Shown here piece after piece: positions 12,321-25,345 of a DNA stretch of 64,000 nt (its first letter is position 1; every line of letters begins with the position of its first letter). The translations under genes and the position numbers were made by a program. The DNA lies in the NCBI GenBank assembly GCA_963855995.1, contig OY979723.1, positions 6,136,176-6,200,175 of the forward strand, written 5' to 3'. The stretch comes from Muricea muricata. Lineage: Eukaryota; Cnidaria; Anthozoa; Malacalcyonacea; Plexauridae. The notes under the pieces were generated by a model. It was not told where the DNA came from. It did not search any database and saw nothing but the letters and a program-made list of their open reading frames with translations.

Positions 12321-15300
12321 TCACGGACCTAAAAGAGACCTTCTAAATGGAAATTGCAGAAGTTAGAAAGTCGGGAATCACGTTTCCGGCGTTCAAACCA
12401 TCGAGATGAGCGAAATAACATGTTGAAATGAGAAACCTATAACTTTCTTTTAAACTGAAAAGAAACGATCTTAGAACCATCAAAGTTGCGTTTTAAGCGT
12501 TTAGAAGCGATTTGAGCGTAAAAACATGCTCAAATCACCAACTAAAAATTGCCGTCTTAAATCGATCACGGCGACGTTTTAGAGCTTAAAATGGTGTTTT
12601 CAGTGCTGAAGTGAACGAGTTGAGCGCAATGATGTACTGCAATCACGGACCTAAAAGATACCTTCTAAATGGAAATCGCAGAACTTAGCAAGTCGGGAAT
12701 CATGTTTTCGGCGCTCAAACCATTGAGATGAGCGAAATAACATGTTGAAATGAGAAACCTATAACTTGCTTGTAAACTGAAAAGAAACGATCTTAGAACC
12801 ATCAAAATTGCGTTTTAAGCGTTCTAGAAGCGATTTGTGCGTAAAAACATGCTCAAATCACCAAATAAAAATTGCCGTCTTAAATCGATCACGGCGACGT
12901 TTTAGAGCTTAAAATGGTGTTTTCAGTGCTGAAGTGAACGAGTTGAGCGCAATGATGTACTACAATCACGGACCTAAAAGAGACCTTCTAAATGGAAATC
13001 GCAGAACTTAGCAAGTCGGGAATCATGTCTTCAGTGTTCAAACCATGGAGATGAGCGAAATAACATGTTGAAATGAGAAACCTATAACCCTCTTGTAAAC
13101 TGAAAAGAAACGGTCTTAGAACCATCAAAATCGCGTTTTAAGCATTCTAGAAGCGATTTGAGCGTAAAAACATGCCCAAATAACCAACTAAAAATTGCCG
13201 TCTTAAATCGATCACGGCGACGTTTTAGAGCTTAAAATGGTGTTTTCAGTGCTGAAGTGAACGAGATGAGCGCAATGATGTACTGCAATCACGGATTTAA
13301 AAGAGACTTTCTAAATGGAAATTGCAGAAAATAGCAAGTCGGGAATCACGTTTCCGGCGTTCAAACCATCGAGATGAGCGAAATAACATGTTGAAATGAG
13401 AAACCTATAACTTGCTTTTAAACTGAAAAGAAACGATCTTAGAACCATCAAAGTTGCGTTTTAAGCGTTTAGAAGCGATTTGTGCGTAAAAACATGCTCA
13501 AATCACCAACTAAAAATTGCCGTCTTTAATCGATCACGGCGACGTTTTAGAGCTTAAAATGGTGTTTTCAGTGCTGAAGTGAACGAGTTGAGCGCAATGA
13601 TGTACTACAATCATGGACCTAAAAGAGACCTTCTAAATGGAAATTGCCGAAGTTTGCAAGTCGGGAATCATGTCTTCAGTGTTCAAACCATGGAGATGAG
13701 CGAAATAACATGTTGAAATGAGAAACCTATAACTTGCTTGTAAACTGAAAAGAAACGGTCTTAGAACCATCAAAATCGCGTTTTAAGCGTTCTAGAAGCG
13801 ATTTGAGCGTAAAAAGATGCCCAAATAACCAACTAAAAATTGCCGTCTTAAATCGATCACGGCGACTTTTAGAGCTTAAAATGGTGTTTTCAGTGCTGAA
13901 GTGAACGAGATGAGCGCAATGATGTACTTCAATCACGGACCTAAAAGAGACCTTCTAAATGGAAATTGCAGAAGTTAGAAAGTCGGGAATCACGTTTCCG
14001 GCGTTCAAACCATCGAGATGAGCGAAATAACATGTTGAAATGAGAAACCTATAACTTGCTTTTAAACTGAAAAGAAACGATCTTAGAACCATCAAAGTTG
14101 CGTTTTAAGCGTTTAGAAGCGATTTGAGCGTAAAAACATGCTCAAATCACCAACTAAAAATTGCCGTCTTAAATCGATCACGGCGACGTTTTAGAGCTTA
14201 AAATGGTGTTTTCAGTGCTGAAGTGAACGAGTTGAGCGCAATGATGTACTGCAATCACGGACCTAAAAGATACCTTCTAAATGGAAATCGCAGAACTTAG
14301 CAAGTCGGGAATCATAATTTCGGCGCTCAAACCATTGAGATGAGCGAAATAACATGTTGAAATGAGAAACCTATAACTTGCTTGTAAACTGAAAAGAAAC
14401 GATCTTAGAACCATCAAAATTGCGTTTTAAGCGTTCTAGAAGCGATTTGTGCGTAAAAACATGCTCAAATCACCAAATAAAAATTGCCGTCTTAAATCGA
14501 TCACGGCGACGTTTTAGAGCTTAAAATGGTGTTTTCAGTGCTGAAGTGAACGAGTTGAGCGCAATGATGTACTACAATCACGGACCTAAAAGAGACCTTC
14601 TAAATGGAAATCGCAGAACTTAGCAAGTCGGGAATCATGTCTTCAGTGTTCAAACCATGGAGATGAGCGAAATAACATGTTGAAATGAGAAACCTATAAC
14701 TTGCTTGTAAACTGAAAAGAAACGGTCTTATAACCATCAAAATCGCGTTTTAAGCGTTCTAGAAGCGATTTGAGCGTAAAAACATGCCCAAATAACCAAC
14801 TAAAAATTGCCGTCTTAAATCGATCACAGCGACGTTTTAGAGCTTAAAATGGTGTTTTCAGTGCTGAAGTGAACGAGTTGAGCGCAATCATGTACTACAA
14901 TCACGGACCTAAAAGAGACCTTCTAAATGGAAATTGCCGAAGTTAGAAAGTCGGGAATCATGTCTTCAGCGTTCAAACCATCGAGATGAGCGAAATAACA
15001 TGTTGAAATGAGAAACCTATAACTTTGTTTGAAACTGAAAAGAAACTATCTTAGAACCATCAAAATCGCGTTTTAAGCGTTCTAGAAACGATTTGAGCGT
15101 AAAAACATGCTCAAATCACCAACTAAAAATATCCGTCTTAAATCGATCACGGCGACGTTTCAGAGCTTAAAATGGTGTTTTCAGTGCTGAAGTGAACGAG
15201 TTGAGCGCAATCATGTACTACAATCACGGACCTAAAAGAGACCTTCTAAATGGAAATTGCCGAAGTTAGAAAGTCGGGAATCATGTGTTCAGCGTTCAAA

Positions 15301-17160
15301 CCATCGAGATGAGCGAAATAACATGTTGAAATGAGAAACCTATAACTTGGTTTTAAACTGAAAAGAAACGATCTTAGAACCATCAAAATCGCGTTTTAAG
15401 CGTTCTAGAAACGATTTGAGCGTAAAAACATGCTCAAATCACCAACTAAAAATTGCCGTCTTTAATCGATCACGGCGACGTTTTAGAGCTTAAAATGGTG
15501 TTTTCAGCTGAAGTGAACGAGTTGAGCGCAATGATGTACTGCAATCACGGACCTAAAAGAGACCTTCTAAATGGAAACTGCAGAACTTAGCAAGTCGGGA
15601 ATCAAGTTTTTGGCGTTCAAACCATCGAGAAGAGCGAAATAACATGTTGAAATGCGAAACCTATAAATTGCTTTTAAACTGAAAAGAAACGATCTTAGAA
15701 CCATGAAAGTTGCGTTTTAAGCGTTCTAGAAGCGATTTGAGCGTAAAAACATGCCCAAATCACTAACTAAAAATTGCCGTCTTAAGTCGATCACGGCGAC
15801 GTTTTAGAGCTTAAAATGGTGTTTTCAGTGCTGAAGTGAACGAGTTGAAAGCAATCACGTACTACAATCACGGACCTAAAAGATACCTTCTAAATGGAAA
15901 TCGCAGAACTTAGCAAGTCGGGAATCATGTTTTCGGCGCTCAAACCATTGAGATGAGCGAAATAACATGTTGAAATGAGAAACCTATAACTTGCTTGTAA
16001 ACTGAAAAGAAACGGTCTTAGAACCATCAAAATCGCGTTTTAAGCATTCTAGAAGCGATTTGTGCGTAAAAACATGCTCAAATCACCAAATAAAAATTGC
16101 CGTCTTAAATCGATCACGGCGACGTTTTAGAGCTTAAAATGGTGTTTTCAGTGCTGAAGTGAACGAGTTGAGCGCAATGATGTACTACAATCATGGACTT
16201 AAAAGAGACCTTCTAAATGGAAATCGCAGAACTTAGCAAGTCGGGAATCATGTTTTCGGCGCTCAAACCATTGAGATGAGGGAAATAACATGTTGAAATG
16301 AGAAACCTATAACTTGCTTGTAAACTGAAAAGAAACGATCTTAGAACCATCAAAATTGCGTTTTAAGCGTTGTAGAAGCGATTTGAGCGTAAAAACATGC
16401 TCAAATCACCAACTAAAAATTGCCGTCTTAAATCGATCACGGCGACGTTTTATAGCTTAAAATGGTGTTTTCAGTGCTGAAGTGCACGAGTTGAGCGCAA
16501 TGATGTACTGCAATCACGGACCTAAGAGAGACCTTCTAAATGGAAATCGCAGAACTTAGCAAGTCGGGGATCATGTTTTCGGCGCTCAAACCATTGAGAT
16601 GAGCGAAATAACATGTTGAAATGAGAAACCTATAACTTGCTTGTAAACTGAAAAGAAGCGGTCTTAGAACCATCAAAATCGCGTTTTAAGCGTTCTAGAA
16701 GCGATTTGAGCGTAAAAACATGCTCAAATCACCAACTAAAAATTGCCGTCTTAAATCGATCACGGCGGCGTTTTAGAGCTTAAAATGGTGTTTTCAGTGC
16801 TGAAGTGCACGAGTTGAGCGCAATGATGTAATACAATCACGGACCTAAAAGAAACCTTCTAAATGGAAATCGCAGAACTTAGCAAGTCGGGAATCATGTT
16901 TTCGGCGCTCAAACCATTGAGATGATCGAAATAACATGTTGAAATGAGAAACCTATAACTTGCTTGTAAACTGAAAAGAAACGGTCTTAGAACCATCAAA
17001 ATCGCGTTTTGAAGCGTTTTAGAAGCGATTTGCGCGTAAAAACATGCTCAAATCACCAACTAAAAATTGCCGTCTTTAATCGATCACGGCGACGTTTTAG
17101 AGCTTAAAATGGTGTTTTCAGTGCTGAAGTGAACGAGTTGAGCGCAATGATGTACTGCAA
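12321..17160 (+). repeat. 15-monomer higher-order repeat, copy 1 (4840 bp)
   Basis: This stretch is repeated directly at 17161-22000 with an offset of exactly 4840 bp. Shared rare variants include TATAACCCTCTTGTAAAC (13083 and 17923) and AAAAGATGCCC (near 13814 and 18654). The boundary was placed where TGTACTTCAA at 12311 no longer matches TGTACTGCAA at 17151. The true exchange point could lie in the neighbouring identical bases. Confidence 0.88.
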
Positions 17161-20100
17161 TCACGGACCTAAAAGAGACCTTCTAAATGGAAATTGCAGA
17201 AGTTAGAAAGTCGGGAATCACGTTTCCGGCGTTCAAACCATCGAGATGAGCGAAATAACATGTTGAAATGAGAAACCTATAACTTTCTTTTAAACTGAAA
17301 AGAAACGATCTTAGAACCATCAAAGTTGCGTTTTAAGCGTTTAGAAGCGATTTGAGCGTAAAAACATGCTCAAATCACCAACTAAAAATTGCCGTCTTAA
17401 ATCGATCACGGCGACGTTTTAGAGCTTAAAATGGTGTTTTCAGTGCTGAAGTGAACGAGTTGAGCGCAATGATGTACTGCAATCACGGACCTAAAAGATA
17501 CCTTCTAAATGGAAATCGCAGAACTTAGCAAGTCGGGAATCATGTTTTCGGCGCTCAAACCATTGAGATGAGCGAAATAACATGTTGAAATGAGAAACCT
17601 ATAACTTGCTTGTAAACTGAAAAGAAACGATCTTAGAACCATCAAAATTGCGTTTTAAGCGTTCTAGAAGCGATTTGTGCGTAAAAACATGCTCAAATCA
17701 CCAAATAAAAATTGCCGTCTTAAATCGATCACGGCGACGTTTTAGAGCTTAAAATGGTGTTTTCAGTGCTGAAGTGAACGAGTTGAGCGCAATGATGTAC
17801 TACAATCACGGACCTAAAAGAGACCTTCTAAATGGAAATCGCAGAACTTAGCAAGTCGGGAATCATGTCTTCAGTGTTCAAACCATGGAGATGAGCGAAA
17901 TAACATGTTGAAATGAGAAACCTATAACCCTCTTGTAAACTGAAAAGAAACGGTCTTAGAACCATCAAAATCGCGTTTTAAGCATTCTAGAAGCGATTTG
18001 AGCGTAAAAACATGCCCAAATAACCAACTAAAAATTGCCGTCTTAAATCGATCACGGCGACGTTTTAGAGCTTAAAATGGTGTTTTCAGTGCTGAAGTGA
18101 ACGAGATGAGCGCAATGATGTACTGCAATCACGGATTTAAAAGAGACTTTCTAAATGGAAATTGCAGAAAATAGCAAGTCGGGAATCACGTTTCCGGCGT
18201 TCAAACCATCGAGATGAGCGAAATAACATGTTGAAATGAGAAACCTATAACTTGCTTTTAAACTGAAAAGAAACGATCTTAGAACCATCAAAGTTGCGTT
18301 TTAAGCGTTTAGAAGCGATTTGTGCGTAAAAACATGCTCAAATCACCAACTAAAAATTGCCGTCTTTAATCGATCACGGCGACGTTTTAGAGCTTAAAAT
18401 GGTGTTTTCAGTGCTGAAGTGAACGAGTTGAGCGCAATGATGTACTACAATCATGGACCTAAAAGAGACCTTCTAAATGGAAATTGCCGAAGTTTGCAAG
18501 TCGGGAATCATGTCTTCAGTGTTCAAACCATGGAGATGAGCGAAATAACATGTTGAAATGAGAAACCTATAACTTGCTTGTAAACTGAAAAGAAACGGTC
18601 TTAGAACCATCAAAATCGCGTTTTAAGCGTTCTAGAAGCGATTTGAGCGTAAAAAGATGCCCAAATAACCAACTAAAAATTGCCGTCTTAAATCGATCAC
18701 GGCGACTTTTAGAGCTTAAAATGGTGTTTTCAGTGCTGAAGTGAACGAGATGAGCGCAATGATGTACTTCAATCACGGACCTAAAAGAGACCTTCTAAAT
18801 GGAAATTGCAGAAGTTAGAAAGTCGGGAATCACGTTTCCGGCGTTCAAACCATCGAGATGAGCGAAATAACATGTTGAAATGAGAAACCTATAACTTGCT
18901 TTTAAACTGAAAAGAAACGATCTTAGAACCATCAAAGTTGCGTTTTAAGCGTTTAGAAGCGATTTGAGCGTAAAAACATGCTCAAATCACCAACTAAAAA
19001 TTGCCGTCTTAAATCGATCACGGCGACGTTTTAAAGCTTAAAATGGTGTTTTCAGTGCTGAAGTGAACGAGTTGAGCGCAATGATGTACTGCAATCACGG
19101 ACCTAAAAGATACCTTCTAAATGGAAATCGCAGAACTTAGCAAGTCGGGAATCATGTTTTCGGCGCTCAAACCATTGAGATGAGCGAAATAACATGTTGA
19201 AATGAGAAACCTATAACTTGCTTGTAAACTGAAAAGAAACGATCTTAGAACCATCAAAATTGCGTTTTAAGCGTTCTAGAAGCGATTTGTGCGTAAAAAC
19301 ATGCTCAAATCACCAAATAAAAATTGCCGTCTTAAATCGATCACGGCGACGTTTTAGAGCTTAAAATGGTGTTTTCAGTGCTGAAGTGAACGAGTTGAGC
19401 GCAATGATGTACTACAATCACGGACCTAAAAGAGACCTTCTAAATGGAAATCGCAGAACTTAGCAAGTCGGGAATCATGTCTTCAGTGTTCAAACCATGG
19501 AGATGAGCGAAATAACATGTTGAAATGAGAAACCTATAACTTGCTTGTAAACTGAAAAGAAACGGTCTTATAACCATCAAAATCGCGTTTTAAGCGTTCT
19601 AGAAGCGATTTGAGCGTAAAAACATGCCCAAATAACCAACTAAAAATTGCCGTCTTAAATCGATCACAGCGACGTTTTAGAGCTTAAAATGGTGTTTTCA
19701 GTGCTGAAGTGAACGAGTTGAGCGCAATCATGTACTACAATCACGGACCTAAAAGAGACCTTCTAAATGGAAATTGCCGAAGTTAGAAAGTCGGGAATCA
19801 TGTCTTCAGCGTTCAAACCATCGAGATGAGCGAAATAACATGTTGAAATGAGAAACCTATAACTTTGTTTGAAACTGAAAAGAAACTATCTTAGAACCAT
19901 CAAAATCGCGTTTTAAGCGTTCTAGAAACGATTTGAGCGTAAAAACATGCTCAAATCACCAACTAAAAATATCCGTCTTAAATCGATCACGGCGACGTTT
20001 CAGAGCTTAAAATGGTGTTTTCAGTGCTGAAGTGAACGAGTTGAGCGCAATCATGTACTACAATCACGGACCTAAAAGAGACCTTCTAAATGGAAATTGC

Positions 20101-22000
20101 CGAAGTTAGAAAGTCGGGAATCATGTGTTCAGCGTTCAAACCATCGAGATGAGCGAAATAACATGTTGAAATGAGAAACCTATAACTTGGTTTTAAACTG
20201 AAAAGAAACGATCTTAGAACCATCAAAATCGCGTTTTAAGCGTTCTAGAAACGATTTGAGCGTAAAAACATGCTCAAATCACCAACTAAAAATTGCCGTC
20301 TTTAATCGATCACGGCGACGTTTTAGAGCTTAAAATGGTGTTTTCAGCTGAAGTGAACGAGTTGAGCGCAATGATGTACTGCAATCACGGACCTAAAAGA
20401 GACCTTCTAAATGGAAACTGCAGAACTTAGCAAGTCGGGAATCAAGTTTTTGGCGTTCAAACCATCGAGAAGAGCGAAATAACATGTTGAAATGCGAAAC
20501 CTATAAATTGCTTTTAAACTGAAAAGAAACGATCTTAGAACCATGAAAGTTGCGTTTTAAGCGTTCTAGAAGCGATTTGAGCGTAAAAACATGCCCAAAT
20601 CACTAACTAAAAATTGCCGTCTTAAGTCGATCACGGCGACGTTTTAGAGCTTAAAATGGTGTTTTCAGTGCTGAAGTGAACGAGTTGAAAGCAATCACGT
20701 ACTACAATCACGGACCTAAAAGATACCTTCTAAATGGAAATCGCAGAACTTAGCAAGTCGGGAATCATGTTTTCGGCGCTCAAACCATTGAGATGAGCGA
20801 AATAACATGTTGAAATGAGAAACCTATAACTTGCTTGTAAACTGAAAAGAAACGGTCTTAGAACCATCAAAATCGCGTTTTAAGCATTCTAGAAGCGATT
20901 TGTGCGTAAAAACATGCTCAAATCACCAAATAAAAATTGCCGTCTTAAATCGATCACGGCGACGTTTTAGAGCTTAAAATGGTGTTTTCAGTGCTGAAGT
21001 GAACGAGTTGAGCGCAATGATGTACTACAATCATGGACTTAAAAGAGACCTTCTAAATGGAAATCGCAGAACTTAGCAAGTCGGGAATCATGTTTTCGGC
21101 GCTCAAACCATTGAGATGAGGGAAATAACATGTTGAAATGAGAAACCTATAACTTGCTTGTAAACTGAAAAGAAACGATCTTAGAACCATCAAAATTGCG
21201 TTTTAAGCGTTGTAGAAGCGATTTGAGCGTAAAAACATGCTCAAATCACCAACTAAAAATTGCCGTCTTAAATCGATCACGGCGACGTTTTATAGCTTAA
21301 AATGGTGTTTTCAGTGCTGAAGTGCACGAGTTGAGCGCAATGATGTACTGCAATCACGGACCTAAGAGAGACCTTCTAAATGGAAATCGCAGAACTTAGC
21401 AAGTCGGGGATCATGTTTTCGGCGCTCAAACCATTGAGATGAGCGAAATAACATGTTGAAATGAGAAACCTATAACTTGCTTGTAAACTGAAAAGAAGCG
21501 GTCTTAGAACCATCAAAATCGCGTTTTAAGCGTTCTAGAAGCGATTTGAGCGTAAAAACATGCTCAAATCACCAACTAAAAATTGCCGTCTTAAATCGAT
21601 CACGGCGGCGTTTTAGAGCTTAAAATGGTGTTTTCAGTGCTGAAGTGCACGAGTTGAGCGCAATGATGTAATACAATCACGGACCTAAAAGAAACCTTCT
21701 AAATGGAAATCGCAGAACTTAGCAAGTCGGGAATCATGTTTTCGGCGCTCAAACCATTGAGATGATCGAAATAACATGTTGAAATGAGAAACCTATAACT
21801 TGCTTGTAAACTGAAAAGAAACGGTCTTAGAACCATCAAAATCGCGTTTTGAAGCGTTTTAGAAGCGATTTGCGCGTAAAAACATGCTCAAATCACCAAC
21901 TAAAAATTGCCGTCTTTAATCGATCACGGCGACGTTTTAGAGCTTAAAATGGTGTTTTCAGTGCTGAAGTGAACGAGTTGAGCGCAATGATGTACTGCAA
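17161..22000 (+). repeat. 15-monomer higher-order repeat, copy 2 (4840 bp)
   Basis: This is the second tandem copy of 12321-17160. By eye only a few bases differ: TTAAAGCTT at 19031 against TTAGAGCTT at 14191, and ATCATGTTTT at 19151 against ATCATAATTT at 14311. After 22000 the sequence departs, with AAATTGCCGAAG in place of AAATTGCAGAAG, which marks the end of the duplication. Confidence 0.88.
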
Positions 22001-22439
22001 TCACGGACCTAAAAGAGACCTTCTAAATGGAAATTGCCGAAGTTAGCAAGTCGGGAATCATGTCTTCAGTGTTCAAACCATGAAGATGAGCGAAAGAACA
22101 TGTTGAAATGAGAAACCTATAACTTGCTTGTAAACTGAAAAGAAACGGTCTTAGAACCATCAAAATCGCTTTTAAGCGTTCTAGAAGCGATTTGAGCGTA
22201 AAAACATGCCCAAATCACTAACTAAAAATTGCCGTCTTAAATTGATGACGGCGACCTTTTAGAGCTTAAAATGGTGTTTTCAGTGCTGAAGTTAACGAGT
22301 TGAGCGCAATGATGTACTGCAATCACGGAATTAAAAGAGACCTTCTAAATGGAAATCGCAGAACTTAGCAAGTCGGGAATCATGTTTTCGGCAATCAAAC
22401 CATTGAGATGAGCGAAATAACATGTTGAAATGAGAAACC

Positions 22440-25345
22440 TATATCTTGCTTGTAAACTGAAAAGAAACGGTCTTAGAACCATCAAAATCGCGTTTTAAGC
22501 GTTCTAGAAGCGATTTGAGCGTAAAAACATGCTCAAATCACCAACTAAAAATTGCCGTCTTAAATCGATCACGGCGACGTTTTAGAGCTTAAAATGGTGT
22601 TTTGTGTGCTGAAGTGCACGAGTTGAGCGCAATGATGTAATACAATCACGGACCTAAAAGAAACCTTCTAAATGGAAATCGCAGAACTTAGGAAGTCGGG
22701 ACTCATGTTTTCGGCGCTCAAACCATTGAGATGATCGAAATAATATGTTGAAATGAGAAACCTATAACTTGCTTGTAAACTGAAAAGAAACGGTCTTAGA
22801 ACCATCAAAATCGCGTTTTAAGCGTTTTAGAAGCGATTTGCGCGTAGAAACATGCTCAAATCACCAACTAAAAATTGCCGTCTTTAATCGATCACGGCGA
22901 CGTTTTAGAGCTTAAAATGGTGTTTTCAGTGCTGAAGTGAACGAGTTGAGCGCAATGATGTACTGCAATCACGGACCTAAAAGAGACCTTCTAAATGGAA
23001 ATTGCCGAAGTTAGCAAGTCGGGAATCATGTCTTCAGTGTTCAAACCATGGAGATGAGCGAAATAACATGTTGAAATGAGAAACCTATAACTTGCTTTTA
23101 AACTGAAAAGAAACGATCTTAGAACCATCAAAATCGCGTTTTAACCGTTCTAGAAGCGATTTGAGCGTAAAAACATGCCCAAATCACTAACTAAAAATTG
23201 CCGTCTTAAATTGATCACGGCGACCTTTTAGAGCTTAAAATGGTGTTTTCAGTGCTGAAGTTAACGAGTTGAGCGCAATGATGTACTGCAATCACGGAAT
23301 TAAAAGAGACCTTCTAAATGGAAATCGCAGAACTTAGCAAGTCGGGAATCATGTTTTCGGCGCTCAAACCATTGAGATGAGCGAAATAACATGTTGAAAT
23401 GAGAAACCTATAACTTGCTTGTAAACTGAAAAGAAACGATCTTAGAACCATCAAAATCGCGTTTTAAGCGTTCTAAAAGCGATTTGAGCGTAAAAACATG
23501 CTCAAATCACCAACTAAAAATTGCCGTCTTAAATCGATCACAGCGACGTTTTAGAGCTTAAAATGGTGTTTTCAGTGCTGAAGTGAACGAGTTGAGCGCA
23601 ATCATGTACTACAATCATAAACTTAAAAGAGACCTTCTAAATGGAAATCGCAGAACATAGCAAGTCGGGAATCATGTTTTCGGCGCTCAAACCATTGAGA
23701 TGAGCGAAATACATGTTGAAATGAGAAACCTATAACTTGCTTGTAAACTGAAGAGAAATGATCTTAGAACCATCAAAATTGCGTTTTAAGCGTTCTAGAA
23801 GCGATTTGAGCGTAAAAGCGTGCTCAAATCACCAACTAAAAATTGCCGTCTTAAATCGAACACGGCGGCGTTTTAGAGCTTAAAATGGTGTTTTCAGTGC
23901 TGAAGTGCACGAGTTGAGCGCAATGATGTAATACAATCACGGACCTAAAAGAAACCTTCTAAATGGAAATCGCAGAACTTAGCAAGTCGGGAATCATGTT
24001 TTCGGCGCTCAAACCATTGAGATGATCGAAATAACATGTTGAAATGAGAAACCTATAACTTGCTTGTAAACTGAAAAGAAACGGTCTTAGAACCATCAAA
24101 ATCGCGTTTTAAGCGTTTTAGAAGCGATTTGCGCGTAAAAACATGCTCAAATCACCAACTAAAAATTGCCGTCTTTAATCGATCACGGCGACGTTTTAGA
24201 GCTTAAAATGGTGTTTTCAGTGCTGAAGTGAACGAGTTGAGCGCAATGATGTACTGCAATCACGGATTTAAAAGAGACGTTCTAAATGGAAATTGCCGAA
24301 GTTAGCAAGTCGGGAATGATGTCTTCAGTGTTCAAACCATGGAGATGAGCGAAATAATATGTTGAAATGAGAAACCTATAACTTGCTTGTAAACTGAAAA
24401 GAAACGGTCTTAGAACCATCAAAATCGCGTTTTAAGCGTTCTAGAAGCGATTTGAGCGTAAAAACATGCCCAAATCACTAACTAAAAATTGCCGTCTTAA
24501 ATTGATGACGGCGACCTTTTAGAGCTTAAAATGGTGTTTTCAGTGCTGAAGTTAACGAGTTGAGCGCAATGATGTACTGCAATCACGGAATTAAAAGAGA
24601 CCTTCTAAATGGAAATCGCAGAACTTAGCAAGTCGGGAATCATGTTTTCGGCAATCAAACCATTGAGATGAGCGAAATAACATGTTGAAATGAGAAACCT
24701 ATATCTTGCTTGTAAACTGAAAATAAACGGTCTTAGAACCATCAAAATCGCGTTTTAAGCGTTCTAGAAGCGATTTGAGCGTAAAAACATGCTCAAATCA
24801 CCAACTAAAAATTGCCGTCTTAAATCGATCACGGCGACGTTTTAGAGCTTAAAATGGTGTTTTGTGTGCTGAAGTGCACGAGTTGAGCGCAATGATGTAA
24901 TACAATCACGGACCTAAAAGAAACCTTCTAAATGGAAATCGCAGAACTTAGCAAGTCGGGAATCATGTTTTCGGCGCTCAAACCATTGAGATGATCGAAA
25001 TAACATGTTGAAATGAGAAACCTATAACTTGCTTGTAAACTGAAAAGAAACGGTCTTAGAACCATCAAAATCGCGTTTTAAGCGTTTTAGAAGCGATTTG
25101 CGCGTAAAAACATGCTCAAATCACCAACTAAAAATTGCCGTCTTAAATCGATCACGTTGACGTTTTAGAGCTTAAAATAGTGTTTTCATTGCTGAAGTGA
25201 ACGAGTTGAGCGCAATCATGTACTACAATCACGGACCTAAAAGACACCTTCTAAATGGAAATCGCAGAACTTAGCAAGTCGGGAATCATGTTTTCGGCGC
25301 TCAAACCATTGAGATGAGCGAAATAACACGTTGAAATGAGAAACC
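22440..25345 (+). repeat. 9-monomer higher-order repeat, copy 1 (2906 bp)
   Basis: Distinct markers recur with an offset of 2906 bp: TTTGTGTGCTGAAGTGCACG at 22601 and 25507, AGACGTTC at 24275 and 27181, and AACACGTTGAAATG at 25325 and 28231. The limits are approximate to about 100 bp because the junction lies inside monomers that are alike. Most of this block also recurs with an offset of 8072 bp; the 24275 marker reappears at 32347. Confidence 0.82.
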
